This document shows, in pieces, positions 47,062-58,940 of a stretch of DNA of 64,000 nucleotides. The DNA is from Epiperipatus broadwayi (taxonomy: Eukaryota > Onychophora > Udeonychophora > Euonychophora > Peripatidae), in the NCBI GenBank assembly GCA_028023455.1, contig JAQFVV010006200.1:9662521-9726520 (forward strand), written 5' to 3'. The notes under the pieces are model-generated. The model did not search any database. It was not told the DNA's origin and was given only the letters and a program-made list of their open reading frames with translations. The position numbers and the translations under genes are program-made. How positions within the stretch are numbered: the stretch's first letter is position 1; the number at the start of each line of letters is the position of its first letter.

Positions 47062-49989
47062 ATGCTAGAGATTAAGTTAAGTAACAAAAGAGTAGAAGTG
47101 AAAATAGATAGTGGCTCAGGAATTTCTTTAATATCTATGAAAAAGTGGAAGGAAATATCCACAGATAGCCCTCACATTAAAATACAGAAAGCTAACATTA
47201 ACGTTAGAGATGTCAACGGGAACCCGGTCAAGTTAATTGGGAAATCCGAAGTAATAGTTGGTTTTAAAAATAAAAACTACAAATTACTTATATATATAGT
47301 AGATAAAGATATTAGTCTGTTAATAGGAAGAAACTGGTTTAAAGACTTAGGCATTAAATTTAATATAGTTAAAAAGGTCTCGGTGAAAAAAGAAATGACA
47401 GATTTAGGAATAAAATCAAAGCCCATTGACTTGCACTTAAATGAAAATGCTAGACCAGTTATTTGTAAAATGAGAAAAATACCTTTTGCCCAAAGACAGC
47501 TAGTAGAGGAAAAAATAAAAGCATTAGTTAAAAAAGACGTGTTATCCCCAGTCGAGGAGGCGGATTGGGCCATGCTGATTGTTGTGTTAACAAAACCAGA
47601 TGGAAAAAATTAGGCTGTATGGAGATTATAGAACAACAGTAAATAAGTATCTTAATAAAGGAGCTTACCCAGTGCCAAATGTACGTAAGATTCTCAGTAA
47701 TCTAGCTAAAGCAAAAAAATTTGCGAAATTGGATTTAAATTTGGCATATCACCAACTAAAAGTTACGGATGATACAGCTCGTTATTGACAATTACGACTC
47801 CTTTTGGATTATTCAAATGTAATCATCTCCCTTTTGGAATTACATCAGCTCCAAACATATTTCAAGCAAAAATAAATTCAATATTACAAGGCTTGGAAGG
47901 TGTGACGCCATATTATGATGATATTTTGATTGCTACAACGTCACCGGAAAAATTAAGAAGTAAAATTCGGGAAGTATGCGAGAAACTAAATAACACAGGG
48001 GTAAAATTAAATGTTAAAAAGTGGTTTGGGAAACTGAAGAATTAAAGTTTTTAGGCCATTTTATTTCAGAAAAAGGGAAAAGTCCATTAACTGAAAAAAT
48101 TAGGGCAGTCCAAGATGTTCCAGGCCCAATAAATGTCAAGCAACTTCAAGCTTTCCTAGGTTTGATTAATTTTTTGAACCTTTTCTAAAGAACAAAGCAA
48201 TGGTCACAACTCCTCTATACGAACTGCTACGCAAAGATCAGAAATGGATTTGGAATACCAAACATGAAAAAGCATTTAAAGCAGTTAAAAAATTGTTAAC
48301 CTCTAGTAGCTTATTAGTGCATTTTGATAGTGACAAAGACATCACTATTACTATGGATGCATCACAATATGGAATCGGAGCAGTTTTAGCACATCAAATA
48401 GACGGCATGAACACCCTGTAGCTTATGCTTCTTGGACTTTGTCTAAAGCTGAAAAAAATTATAGTCAGCTGGACAAAGAAGCTTTGGCAGTCATGTTTGC
48501 TGTGAAAAAATTTCACCAGTTAATATATGGATGGAAATTTGAGTTAGTAACAGATCACAAATCTTTGTTAGAGATTATAGGAAAAGATCATCCAATGCCA
48601 GAGCATTTAAGTCCATGCATGCTCAGATGGGCTAATACACTTACTGCTTATGATTTCAATCTAAAATATCAAAAAGGAAAGATAATTTCTCATGCGAATG
48701 CTCTATCTAGAGTGCCTGGAAATAATGACAACTATGAAACTGATGTGGAAGTTAATCACATTGACAATATGAAATCACAAGTCATAAATAGTAAAGTAGT
48801 TCAGACATGGACAAATGAAAATGATGGGTATGTGTTACTTAGAAAATGGATAAGCAAAGGTTGGCCTAATAAAAAACCTGAAAATTTAGCAATGGGGTTT
48901 TGGGTCAATAGAGACCAATTGTCAGTCTGTAAAGGGTGTATTAATATGGGAGACAGAGTAGTTATACCTCCTATAGGGAGAATGAAAGTTCTAGAACTTT
49001 TGCATCAAGGGCACCCAGGCATCATGCGAGCTAAAGCTCTAGCTCAGAGTTATGTTTGGTGGCCGCAGATAAGTAATGATATTGAAAAGTATATTAAGAA
49101 ATGTGATAAATGTAAGTCTGAAATAGCTCTGCCGAATAAACAATATTCTTCTTGGCCTAAACCAATATATCCATGGCAAAGACTTCATATAGACCATGCG
49201 GGTCCAATAGAAGGAAGAAATTATTTAATTTTAATCGATGCTTTCTCTAAATGGATAGAATGTCACGAGGTTAAAAATACTAGTGCAAATGAAACAATAA
49301 AATGTTTAACAGACATATTTTATATACATGGATTTCCACAAGTAATCGTCTCTGACAACGGAACTGGATTTGCGAGTGAAGAATTAAAAATACAATTTGG
49401 AAAATGGGACATCAAACATGTATTTACACCCCCTTATCACCCTGAATCAAATGGTTTGGTGGAAAACGTGGTAGGGCAAGTGAAGAAATATTTAAGAAAA
49501 AACAAAAATACAGATATGAAAAACGTCTTACAGGAATTCATGATGTATCAACATATAACTCCATCAACAACGACTGGAAAATCGCCAGCTGAAATGTTAT
49601 TCGGTCGGAAAATACGAACTAATTTAGATTTTTTGCAACCTGATACACACATATATAAATATAACCAAGACCCAGTGAAAAACTTTAACATTGGAGATGT
49701 GGTAATATTCAGAGATATACTACGTAAACAATGGGTTAATGGAAAAATTGAACGGGCGCGATCAAAGCAAATTTATGATATTAAAGGCGAAAATGGAAAC
49801 ATATATAAGCATCACAAAAATCATATTCGTAAAAGTGAAGATGACATACAACTAGATATGTTCCAGCAGTTCCAACATGCACATGAAAAGAATTCAGATA
49901 AACAGATGATACTGACCGACATCGAAGAAGATGCGGTAGAAGAGGATAAAATACAGATTGAAAAGAGGAAATCACCTAGACCAATATGA
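47062..49989 (+). pseudogene. pol: protease, RT, RNase H, integrase; five frameshifts
   Basis: Protease: VKIDSGSGISLIS with the DSG active site and LLIGRNW flap-end block (about 47095-47340). Reverse transcriptase: ARPVICKMRKIPFAQR through YYDDILI, with the Asp pair intact (about 47450-48130). RNase H: ITITMDASQYGIGAVLAH to VTDHKSLLEI (about 48345-48570). Integrase: an H-H-C-C zinc region (HQGHPG to KKCDKC), then the core with Asp in LHIDHAGP, Asp in VSDNGTGF and Glu in SNGLVENVV. A C-terminal W-x-x-G-x-I...H-x-x-H-I-R segment follows. One insertion (about 47605, A-run) and four single-base deletions (about 47783, 48020, 48172 and 48410) break the frame. They sum to minus three, so the last 516 codons (48439-49986) return to the original frame and are fully open. 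Confidence 0.9.
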
Positions 49990-50050
49990 TGTAAAAGAAG
50001 ACCTTTGTACCTAAAAGAATATGTATAAGATGGATAAACCGTAACTTCTG

Positions 50051-50065
50051 GAGTGGGGGAGGAAT
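50051..50065 (+). promoter_or_regulatory. Polypurine tract
   Basis: GAGTGGGGGAGGAAT directly precedes the 3' LTR, the expected plus-strand priming site. Confidence 0.85.
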
Positions 50066-50750
50066 TGTTATGTTGTAGTACGATTAATATTAAGAAAAAA
50101 TACGTTTGAAACTGTGTGTACTCCAGAAGTTAAAAGTGTTAAATAATTACATGTGAAAGTAAACGAGTTGATTTAATAAAAATGAAAATTAGAAATTACA
50201 AATGGTTTTTCATATAGATATTTTATAAAAAGCAAGGTGTAAAACAAGATGGAAGATCCGAATAAATAATTAATTAAACGAAGGATTAAAAATGTAAAGA
50301 ACAATTTAATTAATTAGTTCAGAAATAAGCCCAGAATAATTTGGTGATTAAAATTGATAAGGAATAAACAATAGAACAAAAAGTAGATATAATCTAGCAG
50401 AGAAAGGACAGATTAGTGTCAGTCCTGATTTTCTGAGAGACTTAAGTGTAGCGCGAATTCAGAACAGGACCAACGATGGGAGGAGAACCAGATATTCGGG
50501 TCTGAAGGTACCAAAGACCGACCTAGGGTAATTATACAGACTATACCTGTCTTATTATTATTTTTGTAAGCCTTACAGGCGCTAGTAGAACTAATGATAA
50601 TTCTGTTTATAAATGATTGTTATTTTTCATACTAATAAAATCTTGTATCTGTAAGTGGGATATCTTAATTTTATGCAAGAGAGTAATAGTTACTTGAATT
50701 AGGTGTATTTGGTTGTTTCTCGTAAGTAACATTAAATCAAGTACATCACA
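50066..50750 (+). repeat. 3' LTR
   Basis: TGTTATGTTGTAGTACG to ACATCACA, with the conventional TG...CA ends. It carries an extra stretch near 50417-50433 relative to the 5' LTR. The minus frame 50607-50795 is a chance frame. Confidence 0.92.
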
Positions 50751-50787
50751 CACACATACACACACACCATATATATATATATAAATT

Positions 50788-51152
50788 AAGGGCATGTTAA
50801 TGAGCTTTAAACAAGCTTTTTTTTATTTATGATAAATGCTACTACAAGAGAAGGCATTCAAATCATTTTTATCTTGGATTGTTCCCATCTCCAGACCGGT
50901 TTTGACCTATGGGTCTCTTCAGTGAGGAGTTGGGACATTAGATTCAAAAAACCAACTCAAGCAAAGCATTTAGCTAAAAGTTAATTGTTAGAAGAAGATA
51001 TGAAACTTTTAGACATCTACATGTCTTTAAAGTCAGCTCTCCAACTGAAAAAATCATATGGGCCTGAACTTCATTCAGATACTCCATATATTAGTAGGCT
51101 TAGCCATTTAATTTAACCAAAGCCCCAACAGCAAAATAATAATAGTAATAAT
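50788..51152 (-). mobile_element. Group A HHR unit, left-truncated (A2)
   Basis: Begins abruptly after a (TA)n tract with AATTAAGGGCATG. It then holds the segments CAAGCTTTTTT, GATAAATGCTACTACAAGAG and AAGGCATTCAAATC, the hammerhead at 50881-50936 (minus strand), and a long 3' block with GGGCCTGAACTTCATTCAG. It joins unit A3 at TAATAATAAAAAGTCAGATG, the same junction as A4/A5. Confidence 0.8.
50881..50936 (-). ncRNA. Hammerhead ribozyme with inactivating core change (A2)
   Basis: Same layout as the intact copy at 60111-60166: core CTGAAGA, stem II GACC/GGTC with CATA loop, GGTC cleavage site and stem I. The base at 50903 makes the conserved GAAA into AAAA (G12 to A). G12 takes part in catalysis, so this copy should be inactive. 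Confidence 0.7.
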
Positions 51153-51460
51153 AAAAAGTCAGATGTCACATGACTTATATATAGCTTGTATTTCCAAATA
51201 TGTAAAATTAAGAGCATGCTAATGAGCTCTAAACAAGCTTTTTTTTGTTATTTATGATAAATACTACTAGAAGAGACCCATAGTGCAAAACTGGTTGGGC
51301 ATGGGGACAATCCAAGATAAAAATGATTTGAATGCCTTCTCTTGTAGTAGCATTTATCATAAATAAAAACAAGCTTGTTTAAAGCTCATTAGCATGCTCT
51401 TAATTTTACATATTTGTAAGTGCAAGCTATATATAAGTCATGTGACATCTGACTTTTTAT
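51153..51460. mobile_element. Group A palindromic unit, ribozyme mostly lost (A3)
   Basis: The arms about 51153-51269 and 51345-51460 are complementary (AAAAAGTCAGATGTCACATG with CATGTGACATCTGACTTTTT). The middle keeps only part of a plus-strand hammerhead (AGAAGAGACCCATAG, then GCAAAACTGGT and GGGGACAATCC near 51269-51312); the CTGA part and half of stem I are deleted. Confidence 0.8.
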
Positions 51461-52299
51461 TTTATTTATATATATTCATAAAACTAGTTTTATTAGAGCA
51501 GAATGATTTAGCTATGATAATTAATTATTGTAAATACATCAAGTTATCTAATCAAATACAATTAATGTAGCTAGACAATAGGTTACTATTGCCAAGTAAT
51601 AAAGATTGATCATCATCAGTGATAATATGCCATTGTTCTTTACATTCTAATAACTTTTAATATTTTAATACTTGAAATTATATCATAAAAATTTTATGAA
51701 TTTTTTATTACATAGCACAATTTTAAATACCTTCTTTTTTTATTAAATTCAATTTTCTAATTATAAAAATTTCAGTATTCAATGTTATATATTAAATTGC
51801 TTTAATTTATAATTTAGCACTATTTCAAGTGCTATGTGGTGTGTTTATGCAGTCTATAGGTAATTTATATATAGAATAGATTATAAATATTTTAATAAAG
51901 TAAAATATTTATTTTAATTATATATATATAATTAACAGTTACTTTTGCATTTTAGATATGAAAATGAAAAAAAAAAATGCATTTCTAACTACTAGATCTG
52001 ATCAATTGGATTAAGCCTCACATAGTTCTGTTAGTATCACATAACATTGTTTTGTATTTGTTTATATATATTTAAATACATTATCTTCTAGCAATCACTT
52101 CTTCATAACAACCACAATGTGTTGGCAGCATTTTTTATTTTGGAGCATTATACATAATCATGTTTTCAAATAAATTGCTTTAGTTTATTTTGAAAGCACA
52201 TATGTATTATTATTCTTTAATTATTCTTTTTTGATATGCAGTATTCCACATAATAAAATGTTTTAAACTACTAAAATGTCATATTTCCCCATTTCTAAC
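51461..52299. other. No gene seen
   Basis: A+T-rich sequence; nothing recognised. Confidence 0.5.
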
Positions 52300-52366
52300 A
52301 TTCATTGATTACTATGGCTTGCATTAGGTGGCACTGCTGTATAGAGAGCGTGGTTACTGTTTTAAT
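52300..52366 (+). mobile_element. Group B end fragment (B6)
   Basis: ATTCATTGATTACTATGGCT, AGGTGGCACTGCTGTATAGA and ACTGTTTTAATA follow the right end of group B in order. Confidence 0.6.
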
Positions 52367-52527
52367 AAAATGTTTTCTAAGCATAATGCTAAAAGTTTTA
52401 CAAAAAAGTTATTAAAAAAAAAATCGAATATAATTCAAAGCATATTTAATTGCAATGAAAATCATAATTTTACTATTCATTTTTTTAAAAAAAAATTAAA
52501 GTGTATTTTTTTTTTTATTGTTTAAGT

Positions 52528-52977
52528 CAGGGGTGAGCAATTGTTTTAGCTTGGGGCTGTGAAGGTTGACAGAGGGCCACCCCTTTTTTTCATGACACAA
52601 TAAACACACTGCTTTATTCCTGTATTACCAAGGAAATATTTGATTGTCCATTCTTCATTAAATACACGACATTCATCACCAACTTTACATTTTTTCAGAG
52701 AATTCATGGTTTCACTAAAGTTGGAAATATATATATTTGGTAATGCAAAGACAAAATTGAAAGTAACCAGGTCAACTGGAAAAGCTCTGTACATGGTATC
52801 TACACTGTGAATGTGTGTTGACGTGGTCATCCTAGTGGAAAATATGAGATGAATCTTTGGTCATGCATGGGAAGGAAATCTCAATTCAAGGCAGATTTTT
52901 CTGATTGTCTTGATGAGCCACATAAAAACTCTTAGCAGGCAGCATGTGGCCATCAGGCCATTATTTTCCCATCCCTG
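52528..52977 (-). mobile_element. hAT transposon deletion derivative
   Basis: The left end CAGGGGTGAGCAATTG and the right end (reverse complement CAGGGATGGGAAAATAATGG) are hAT-type inverted ends. 8 bp flanks GTTTAAGT (52520-52527) and GTTTATGT (52978-52985) form a target duplication with one mismatch, the length typical of hAT. The 450 bp interior holds only the transposase N-terminus on the minus strand. It is slightly richer in G+C than the surroundings. Confidence 0.88.
52546..52707 (-). pseudogene. hAT transposase N-terminal fragment (BED-type region)
   Basis: From the ATG at 52705-52707 the frame reads MNSLKKCKVGDECRVFNEEW, then TIKYFLGNTGIKQCVYC. This matches the start of the hAT transposase family related to EPM2AIP1/GTF2IRD2-like proteins, where a CRxF-W-x-x-x-YFF block leads to a CLxC zinc pair. 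The frame runs straight into the element's end, so the dimerisation and catalytic regions are deleted. Upstream in the same frame to 52830 there are 41 unrelated codons, probably 5' untranslated sequence. Confidence 0.75.
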
Positions 52978-52985
52978 GTTTATGT

Positions 52986-55900
52986 GAATAAATGAATGAA
53001 TGATTACACATTTAGTAAATATATACATAAATATATCCCTTCCGTTTGTTATTAATAATATATTATTACAGCTACTGTTTTAAAATTTTTTTGTACTAAA
53101 AACTTAATTTATATATGCATACTATACTTATAAAAAAATTTGTTATATACATGTGTGTGTTGTAAAGCACAAAATACAAAATACAAGCTATTATACACAA
53201 TATACATGAGGTCAGCTTGGAACACAGTGTAGCAGATATTGCAGCTCCACTCTACACCTGCTTCTGAATATAAATAAAAATCATAACTAACTTATTAATT
53301 AGAGAGATGACTTTTTTAAAATATATTATTATTAGTAATAAAATATTTGGTACTAGTTAAAATATGAGAAGGTTAAAATTATACTCACCCTATGTTATGC
53401 CTGAAGATATTTATTGCCAAAATTTTAGATAGAATCATATTTAAATACTTGTATTACAAATTTTTATCTCCTGTTTGCTTTTATTTGAAAATGGTTAATG
53501 AATTTATAAAACTTTGTATTCACTGATGTGGTGATTAAAAAAAATGGTATAAAAGTGCCTGCTTTTAGAAGAGATTACCTCTAAATATTTATTAATTACT
53601 TTTTGCTGAGGAAAATATCATAGAATCAAGCGTTTTATATATATGTATACTGTATATATGTATGGAGCCATGGTAATTGAATTATAATGCCATTACCAAT
53701 TATAAGTTAAATATTTTAAACAGAAATGAAATGATATTTATTTTCAGGGCCACACCAGGTCTCGATCATGCTCCCATATTTTGAAATAATTTACATTAAA
53801 CCACATGGAGTTGCTGAATATTTATGCATATTAGATCTTTTTATTTTGATATTAAGGCAATGCAATTTTAAAAATTCCATGTATAACTGGTGGGAATCTG
53901 TTTTATTGTAATATTGCTTGTGTACTATACATTCCTGTACATATTTAATTAATATGGTGCTCTTTATTACACAATTATATGCTAGCTTTCATATATTTAT
54001 TGAACACATATATGTTTTGCTAATATGTGCACACACACAGTACAGTAGTTAATAGTTAGAATCTTTAGAATACTTTCTTTGCATAAATTAAAAAGTTTAA
54101 ATTTTAGATTTAATATTATTCCATGATATATAATGTATCTTTTATATTACAAAAATATTTAAAAGATATCCTATTCGAGATAAATCAGATAGAGTGAAAT
54201 ATATGTATTCATCATATTCTTCTGTACCTTGTTAATAAGCATTTTTTTTTATATCTGATCATTGGGGTTTTTTTTTTGTGAACTTGTTAAGTTCTTTTTT
54301 TTTTTTTAAGATCTAAGCTACATGATACAGTGCTTCAATTGCTTCCTTTTTTTTGAAACAAAAAGCTCTAATAGTGTATATGTTTAGTAATTAAATCTGG
54401 ATATATCATTAAAATGTACTTTTATGTGACCTGCAAAGACCAAATATAGATAAAGACACATAGAAATAATGTGTGTTTTAATATATTATAATATTACTCT
54501 ACTCTTGTAAATATTCCTCTCTAAGTAGAACAATTATTTTTGGAATTCTTAACTAATATTTAATTAACAAATAAAGGTTTATTTATATCTTTGTGAGCTA
54601 AAATTTAAACTCAGGTATCATTTATAACAATATTTAATGAAAGAATGCAGTTAAGATGTAATAAAATTTCCCTTCACATTCCATTTCTGTTGAACAGCAT
54701 TTTAAAAATCTGTCATAAGTAAAATATAGAAAATTATTTCTCTGTCTACTATTCAAATCATCATTATTCTATCATCATAAATACTCTATCATTATACTAT
54801 AGTAAAGATACTTAGCTGAAGGTGAGATAAGCTGATTTGATTTTTTCTTAGATTAGCCATCACACTAAATATGGTTGGAACTAATGGGTAGTCTGTTTAG
54901 ACTTTGTCCTTTTCCTCCTATCATTGCATATATTTTGACTCTACCAACATGTCAAAGTTCTTACTTTGGAAAAATCATGAAATACATTGCTGGTACATAA
55001 CTCGGAAAATACTTAGAGATAAAATGTTAAGAAGAAAAGATCTGCAACATTGGATAAGCTTTGTTAATGGAATGTTTAAATTTATGCAGGCAAATTTACC
55101 ATAATAATTTAACTTTCATTTAAACTTTCCAATTCAGTTTAGATATTTAAATGAATTATGTTTGACTTTTCTTAAGTATGGAATAAATTTAATTTTTCTT
55201 ATTGCATATCTCTATATGTCAAGTATATTCAAAAATTAACATATAAATAAATATAGACTTTTTTTTAAATAATTTATTTAAAACAGCAGAAGTTATTTTG
55301 TCAAAGGTTATTTATACAAAAAAATCTTTAACTTTCACTCTGAATATCTGTAGTTAAAGCATTTTATGGATATAATTTTAAAAAAAAAATCATTTTAAAA
55401 GAAGTTGAAAAACAATATGGCTTTTTATAAAAATAAAAAAAAAGGAAGGGAAGGTTATAAATCTCTTTATTTGTAAATTCAGAAGTATTTTATTAATTTC
55501 ACTTAAACATTTTTAATATCATTTTTTAAGTTCAGCAATCAGCAATTAAATTTTTGTGAATTGTTCTTTACATCTTTAATAATTAATTGTGTTGTTAATT
55601 GAGTATATCTTAATGAATTTTTGTTTTATTGTTAATTTATGAAACTGTATAATCTATTGTGGTATCTGAATCTTTATGTTTTATTAAAGGTAGTTTGAAC
55701 ATACATATGTATGCGAAAGGGAACAAACTATTTCTTAAATTTGATCAAAAAGAAAGTAATGAATATTATTTTATACATCTGATTGATGACATGACAGTCA
55801 TATAATATTCTATGATTAAGAAAAACAGGTATATAGTACAAAACATGTTTATCGATAGTACCATAAATATATGCCATTTAATTGTGGTAATTTACCTAGA

Positions 55901-56700
55901 GAGATGATGCATTCCTCTTTGATTTTATATATGTATTATTGAAGTTAGTGTTCTTATTAGTTCTTTGGAGGTCACTCATCATCATCATAATTGTCATTAT
56001 TACTTTTAGATCACTTTCATCAACAAATTTATTCTGGTACATAGAAAATAGTGTACAAAGCTATGATTATTGGTTGATATAATTATCATGAACAAATGAT
56101 CTGGATATTTTTGATTTGATTTATCATTCTCCAATCCCATTCACTCAGTTACAATATATATATCAAAAATTTTGCAGTCTTAATAAAAAGGAGAAAATAT
56201 TATTGTATAAACATACAATCTGTTTTCCATTTAGCACAGGAAGAGCATTGATTTATGTCAACTAGGTTTCTATACCAACCTAAATGAATGATAGATGTTA
56301 ATGTAAAACATTTATATTCTAAGAGTTTTGTCAATGTTTAATATACATGGTTCACACTTATAAACGAATATCTCGATATCACTCATTTGTGGTTCTACTG
56401 ATAGCTTGTTTTGCATCCACCTTATATATGTTACTGGAAGTGGATAGCCAGTGAGGGTAATTTTTTACTAGCTGGATGTCAGTCATGTCTTAAAGAATTC
56501 TATGTTTTAATCGTTGAGATATTCACAATTATACATATTTTATGTCAGCATTAATTTTCACGCATGATGCTTCAAATGTAACTTTATTCTCTTGTACATG
56601 TTAATTCTTATATACAATTTATTATTAATAAAGTTTATTTATATAAAAAAAAAAACTTTTGAAAAAAATAGTTTGGGTTAGTCCATTTACTAATAAATTC
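52986..56700. other. No gene supported
   Basis: A+T-rich, with many T-runs (54242-54310) and (TA)n tracts. The plus frame 54904-55104 gives an unrecognised 66-residue peptide with no splice or promoter support. Confidence 0.5.
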
Positions 56701-56718
56701 AAAAAAGATTGCGATTAT

Positions 56719-56814
56719 TCTTTTTTTTTTTTTCAAATGTCAAATGCGTTGACCAGGAAGAGAACCCGCCTGGAAGGCAGCTATGCTAACCACTAGGCCA
56801 TCAACGCTTGACAA
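56719..56814 (-). mobile_element. tRNA-Gly-derived SINE, family T (T5)
   Basis: On the minus strand the body closely follows tRNA-Gly(TCC): GCGTTGATGGCCTAGTGGTT, AGCATAGCTGCCTTCCA, then a T-arm GGGTTCTCTTCCTGG and TCAACGCA. Part of the stretch between anticodon arm and T-arm is deleted. It ends TTTGACATTTG plus poly(A) (plus-strand T-run about 56720-56733). Flanking 18 bp repeats with one mismatch (56701-56718 and 56815-56832) mark retroposition. Confidence 0.85.
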
Positions 56815-57040
56815 AAAAAAGATTGCGATCATTTATATTCAGTTTAGAATTAAAGAATCCAATAATTTTAAATATTCTGTCTATGTTGAAGAACTTTTAA
56901 ATTTAAACATGCCATAAGTGGCCATGGTAAACGACAGAAAGATGAAATATCTGAAAAATAGTGTAAATAAAAGCAGAAAGAATGCTATTGTAGAAGTGTT
57001 ACAACTCTTTGACTTGCTGCAATAAATAAAAACGTTGTTA

Positions 57041-57100
57041 TGCGTTGGTGGCCTAGTGGTTAGCATAGCTGCTTTCCAAGTATTTGACATAAAAAAAAAA
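57041..57100 (+). mobile_element. tRNA-Gly-derived SINE, family T, T-arm deleted (T6)
   Basis: TGCGTTGGTGGCCTAGTGGT, AGCATAGCTGCTTTCCAAG and then directly TATTTGACAT and an A-run. The anticodon loop TTTCCAA keeps the TCC anticodon of tRNA-Gly. The T-arm and 3' acceptor strand are missing. No clear target duplication. The minus frame 56881-57090 runs across it by chance. Confidence 0.75.
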
Positions 57101-57430
57101 CAACCTTAATTCAAAGGGTTTTTAGTGGTTTATTTTCTATAATATCAGTTACAAAAGATTAATAGAGGGACCATACAAGCGAACGAATTTTTTCGCTAGT
57201 AATAATTACCTTTCCTATACCACACACACTGCCCTTTCAAATACAAAAACACAATTATACCGTATAAACTAACAAAATTATATATAAAAAGACTTTTACA
57301 TTTAACATTTAAAATTATTTAGTGGAAGTAATGAAATTTGTTTCAGTTATAATTTATTTAATTTATTTTATGTATTATATTTGTTGTTTTTGTTTTAAAA
57401 ACAAAAGAGATGATATAAAAGAGAAAGTGG
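57101..57430. other. No feature seen
   Basis: A+T-rich DNA; nothing recognised before the exon-like segment. Confidence 0.45.
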
Positions 57431-57439
57431 GACGAGGTT

Positions 57440-57481
57440 ATGAAAACTAATCGGTCGCTGAATCAAACGAAATCAGTTAAG
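57440..57481 (+). CDS. Candidate first coding exon with splice donor, unrecognised
   Basis: ATG at 57440 opens 14 codons (MKTNRSLNQTKSVK) that end in AAG directly before GTAAGA at 57482, a strong donor match. The segment 57430-57481 is richer in G+C than its surroundings. No acceptor, second exon or protein family could be identified, so this may be a chance match or an untranslated exon. Confidence 0.2.
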
Positions 57482-58940
57482 GTAAGAATAAAGTTTTTTA
57501 CCTATTTATCTGCTTATTTGCAATTTTATTTATGTCTCTTTATATTATAATAATTTTTATTAGGAATTAATTGAGAATTAATTATAAATTGCTAGTAAAC
57601 GAGCTTAAATAATTTGTAAATGCTTAGGTAATTTGAGTTTGTTTTTTCAAAAGTATGAGTTTTTGCCATGGCTTTTTTCCAGAATCTTAACTAATGAGCA
57701 ATATATTATTATATACTGAATATTTCGTCAATTTGCATAATTTTAAATCTGCCACAGAAAGTTTAATTTAATAATGAAGATTCAGTCATTTGAAATTGTA
57801 TTTATTTAAACAAATTACACATATTATTAGAAGCATCTTAAACGATTATGACAAATCTTTGAATCAAATAAGGGATAGAGGGGGGGGGGCAAAAAGTTAA
57901 ACGTTTAGATTTGTAATGATCTTCTAAACGAATATTACAAGGCCGTATATATATAAACATGATTTCTTTAGTCAATTTTGTTTAGACTGTTTTATTTAGG
58001 TTACTAAACTGATTTTAAAAAATTAAACTAATTTAAACGTAGATATATTTAGTCAAAAGATTTAGAGTTATACATTCTTCTCCATTTCAAATTATAATTA
58101 ATTGAATAGCGAATAGAAAGTAAAAAAAAGAAGTGGAACTGAAAAACCGAAAAATAAATAAATAAATTACAAGAAAATAGTTAATAGTGAAAATTATTTA
58201 AAAAATAACTCGGAAAAAATAAAATAGATAATTTAATAACAATATTAAAATCATTCTTCTAAGTAGATTTATTTTTCAATGAAGAAATAATAGAATGGTT
58301 GGTCACCCACTAGATGTTATGGTATTTAAGTCCTAGAAATGATATTTTGAACTTCGATTCAAAAATTTTAAATTGGCCTGTTACTGCACAGGTGTAATTT
58401 AGCACAATTGGTGGAATGACAGTCTCAAGAAGTAAAGATTCTTCAGTCAAAGGTTAAATGTCACTCTAGAACTAAAAGTTTCTAGATCATAAACCTATAT
58501 ATCAACCCTGGTTTTTAAATGTTACATAGATATACATTATTTTTCAGCATTACTAATCATAGAAATTAGTATATTATCAAGAAAATTATTGTCTTTTATT
58601 AACAAGTTATAGTTAGGGTGAAATGAAATTATGATTTTGGCAATATCAATCACAAATTTACTATTATAATTGTAGAATAAATAGTTATTAAACATATAAA
58701 TATACAAAAACATGTACTGAAGTGTTTTCTATTTTTGTTAAATATGAAACTAAGACTTACTAAAGTTTCAAAAAAGTATTATGTTTTCACTGATAAGGTT
58801 TATTTAAAAATGGAATTAACATAATTCACATTTATCTAGAATGAGTTTGCATGGCAGCTTATTCATACTTCACAACAAAAATATAATGCATATGTTTTTG
58901 TCATAATTTTAAACTTTTGAGTATAGTAATTAACATTTTT
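57482..58940. other. No gene seen
   Basis: Would be intronic if the exon at 57440 is real. A G-run (57882-57890) and a weak tRNA-like trace near 58397-58470 (TAGCACAATTGGTGGAATG) are the only notable items. Confidence 0.45.

Larger units (their letters stand above)
45971..50750 (+). mobile_element. Ty3/gypsy LTR retrotransposon, complete but defective
   Basis: Two direct LTRs (45971-46643 and 50066-50750) enclose a primer site, a short gag remnant, a pol region with protease, reverse transcriptase, RNase H and integrase in the Ty3/gypsy order, and a polypurine tract. Domain wording is closest to the K02A2.6-like group of animal gypsy elements, from memory of the family. The element is 4.8 kb, short for the group because most of gag is missing. 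Microsatellite DNA lies on both sides ((TA)n at left, (CA)n then (TA)n at right), and no clean 4-6 bp target duplication can be read. Confidence 0.9.
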
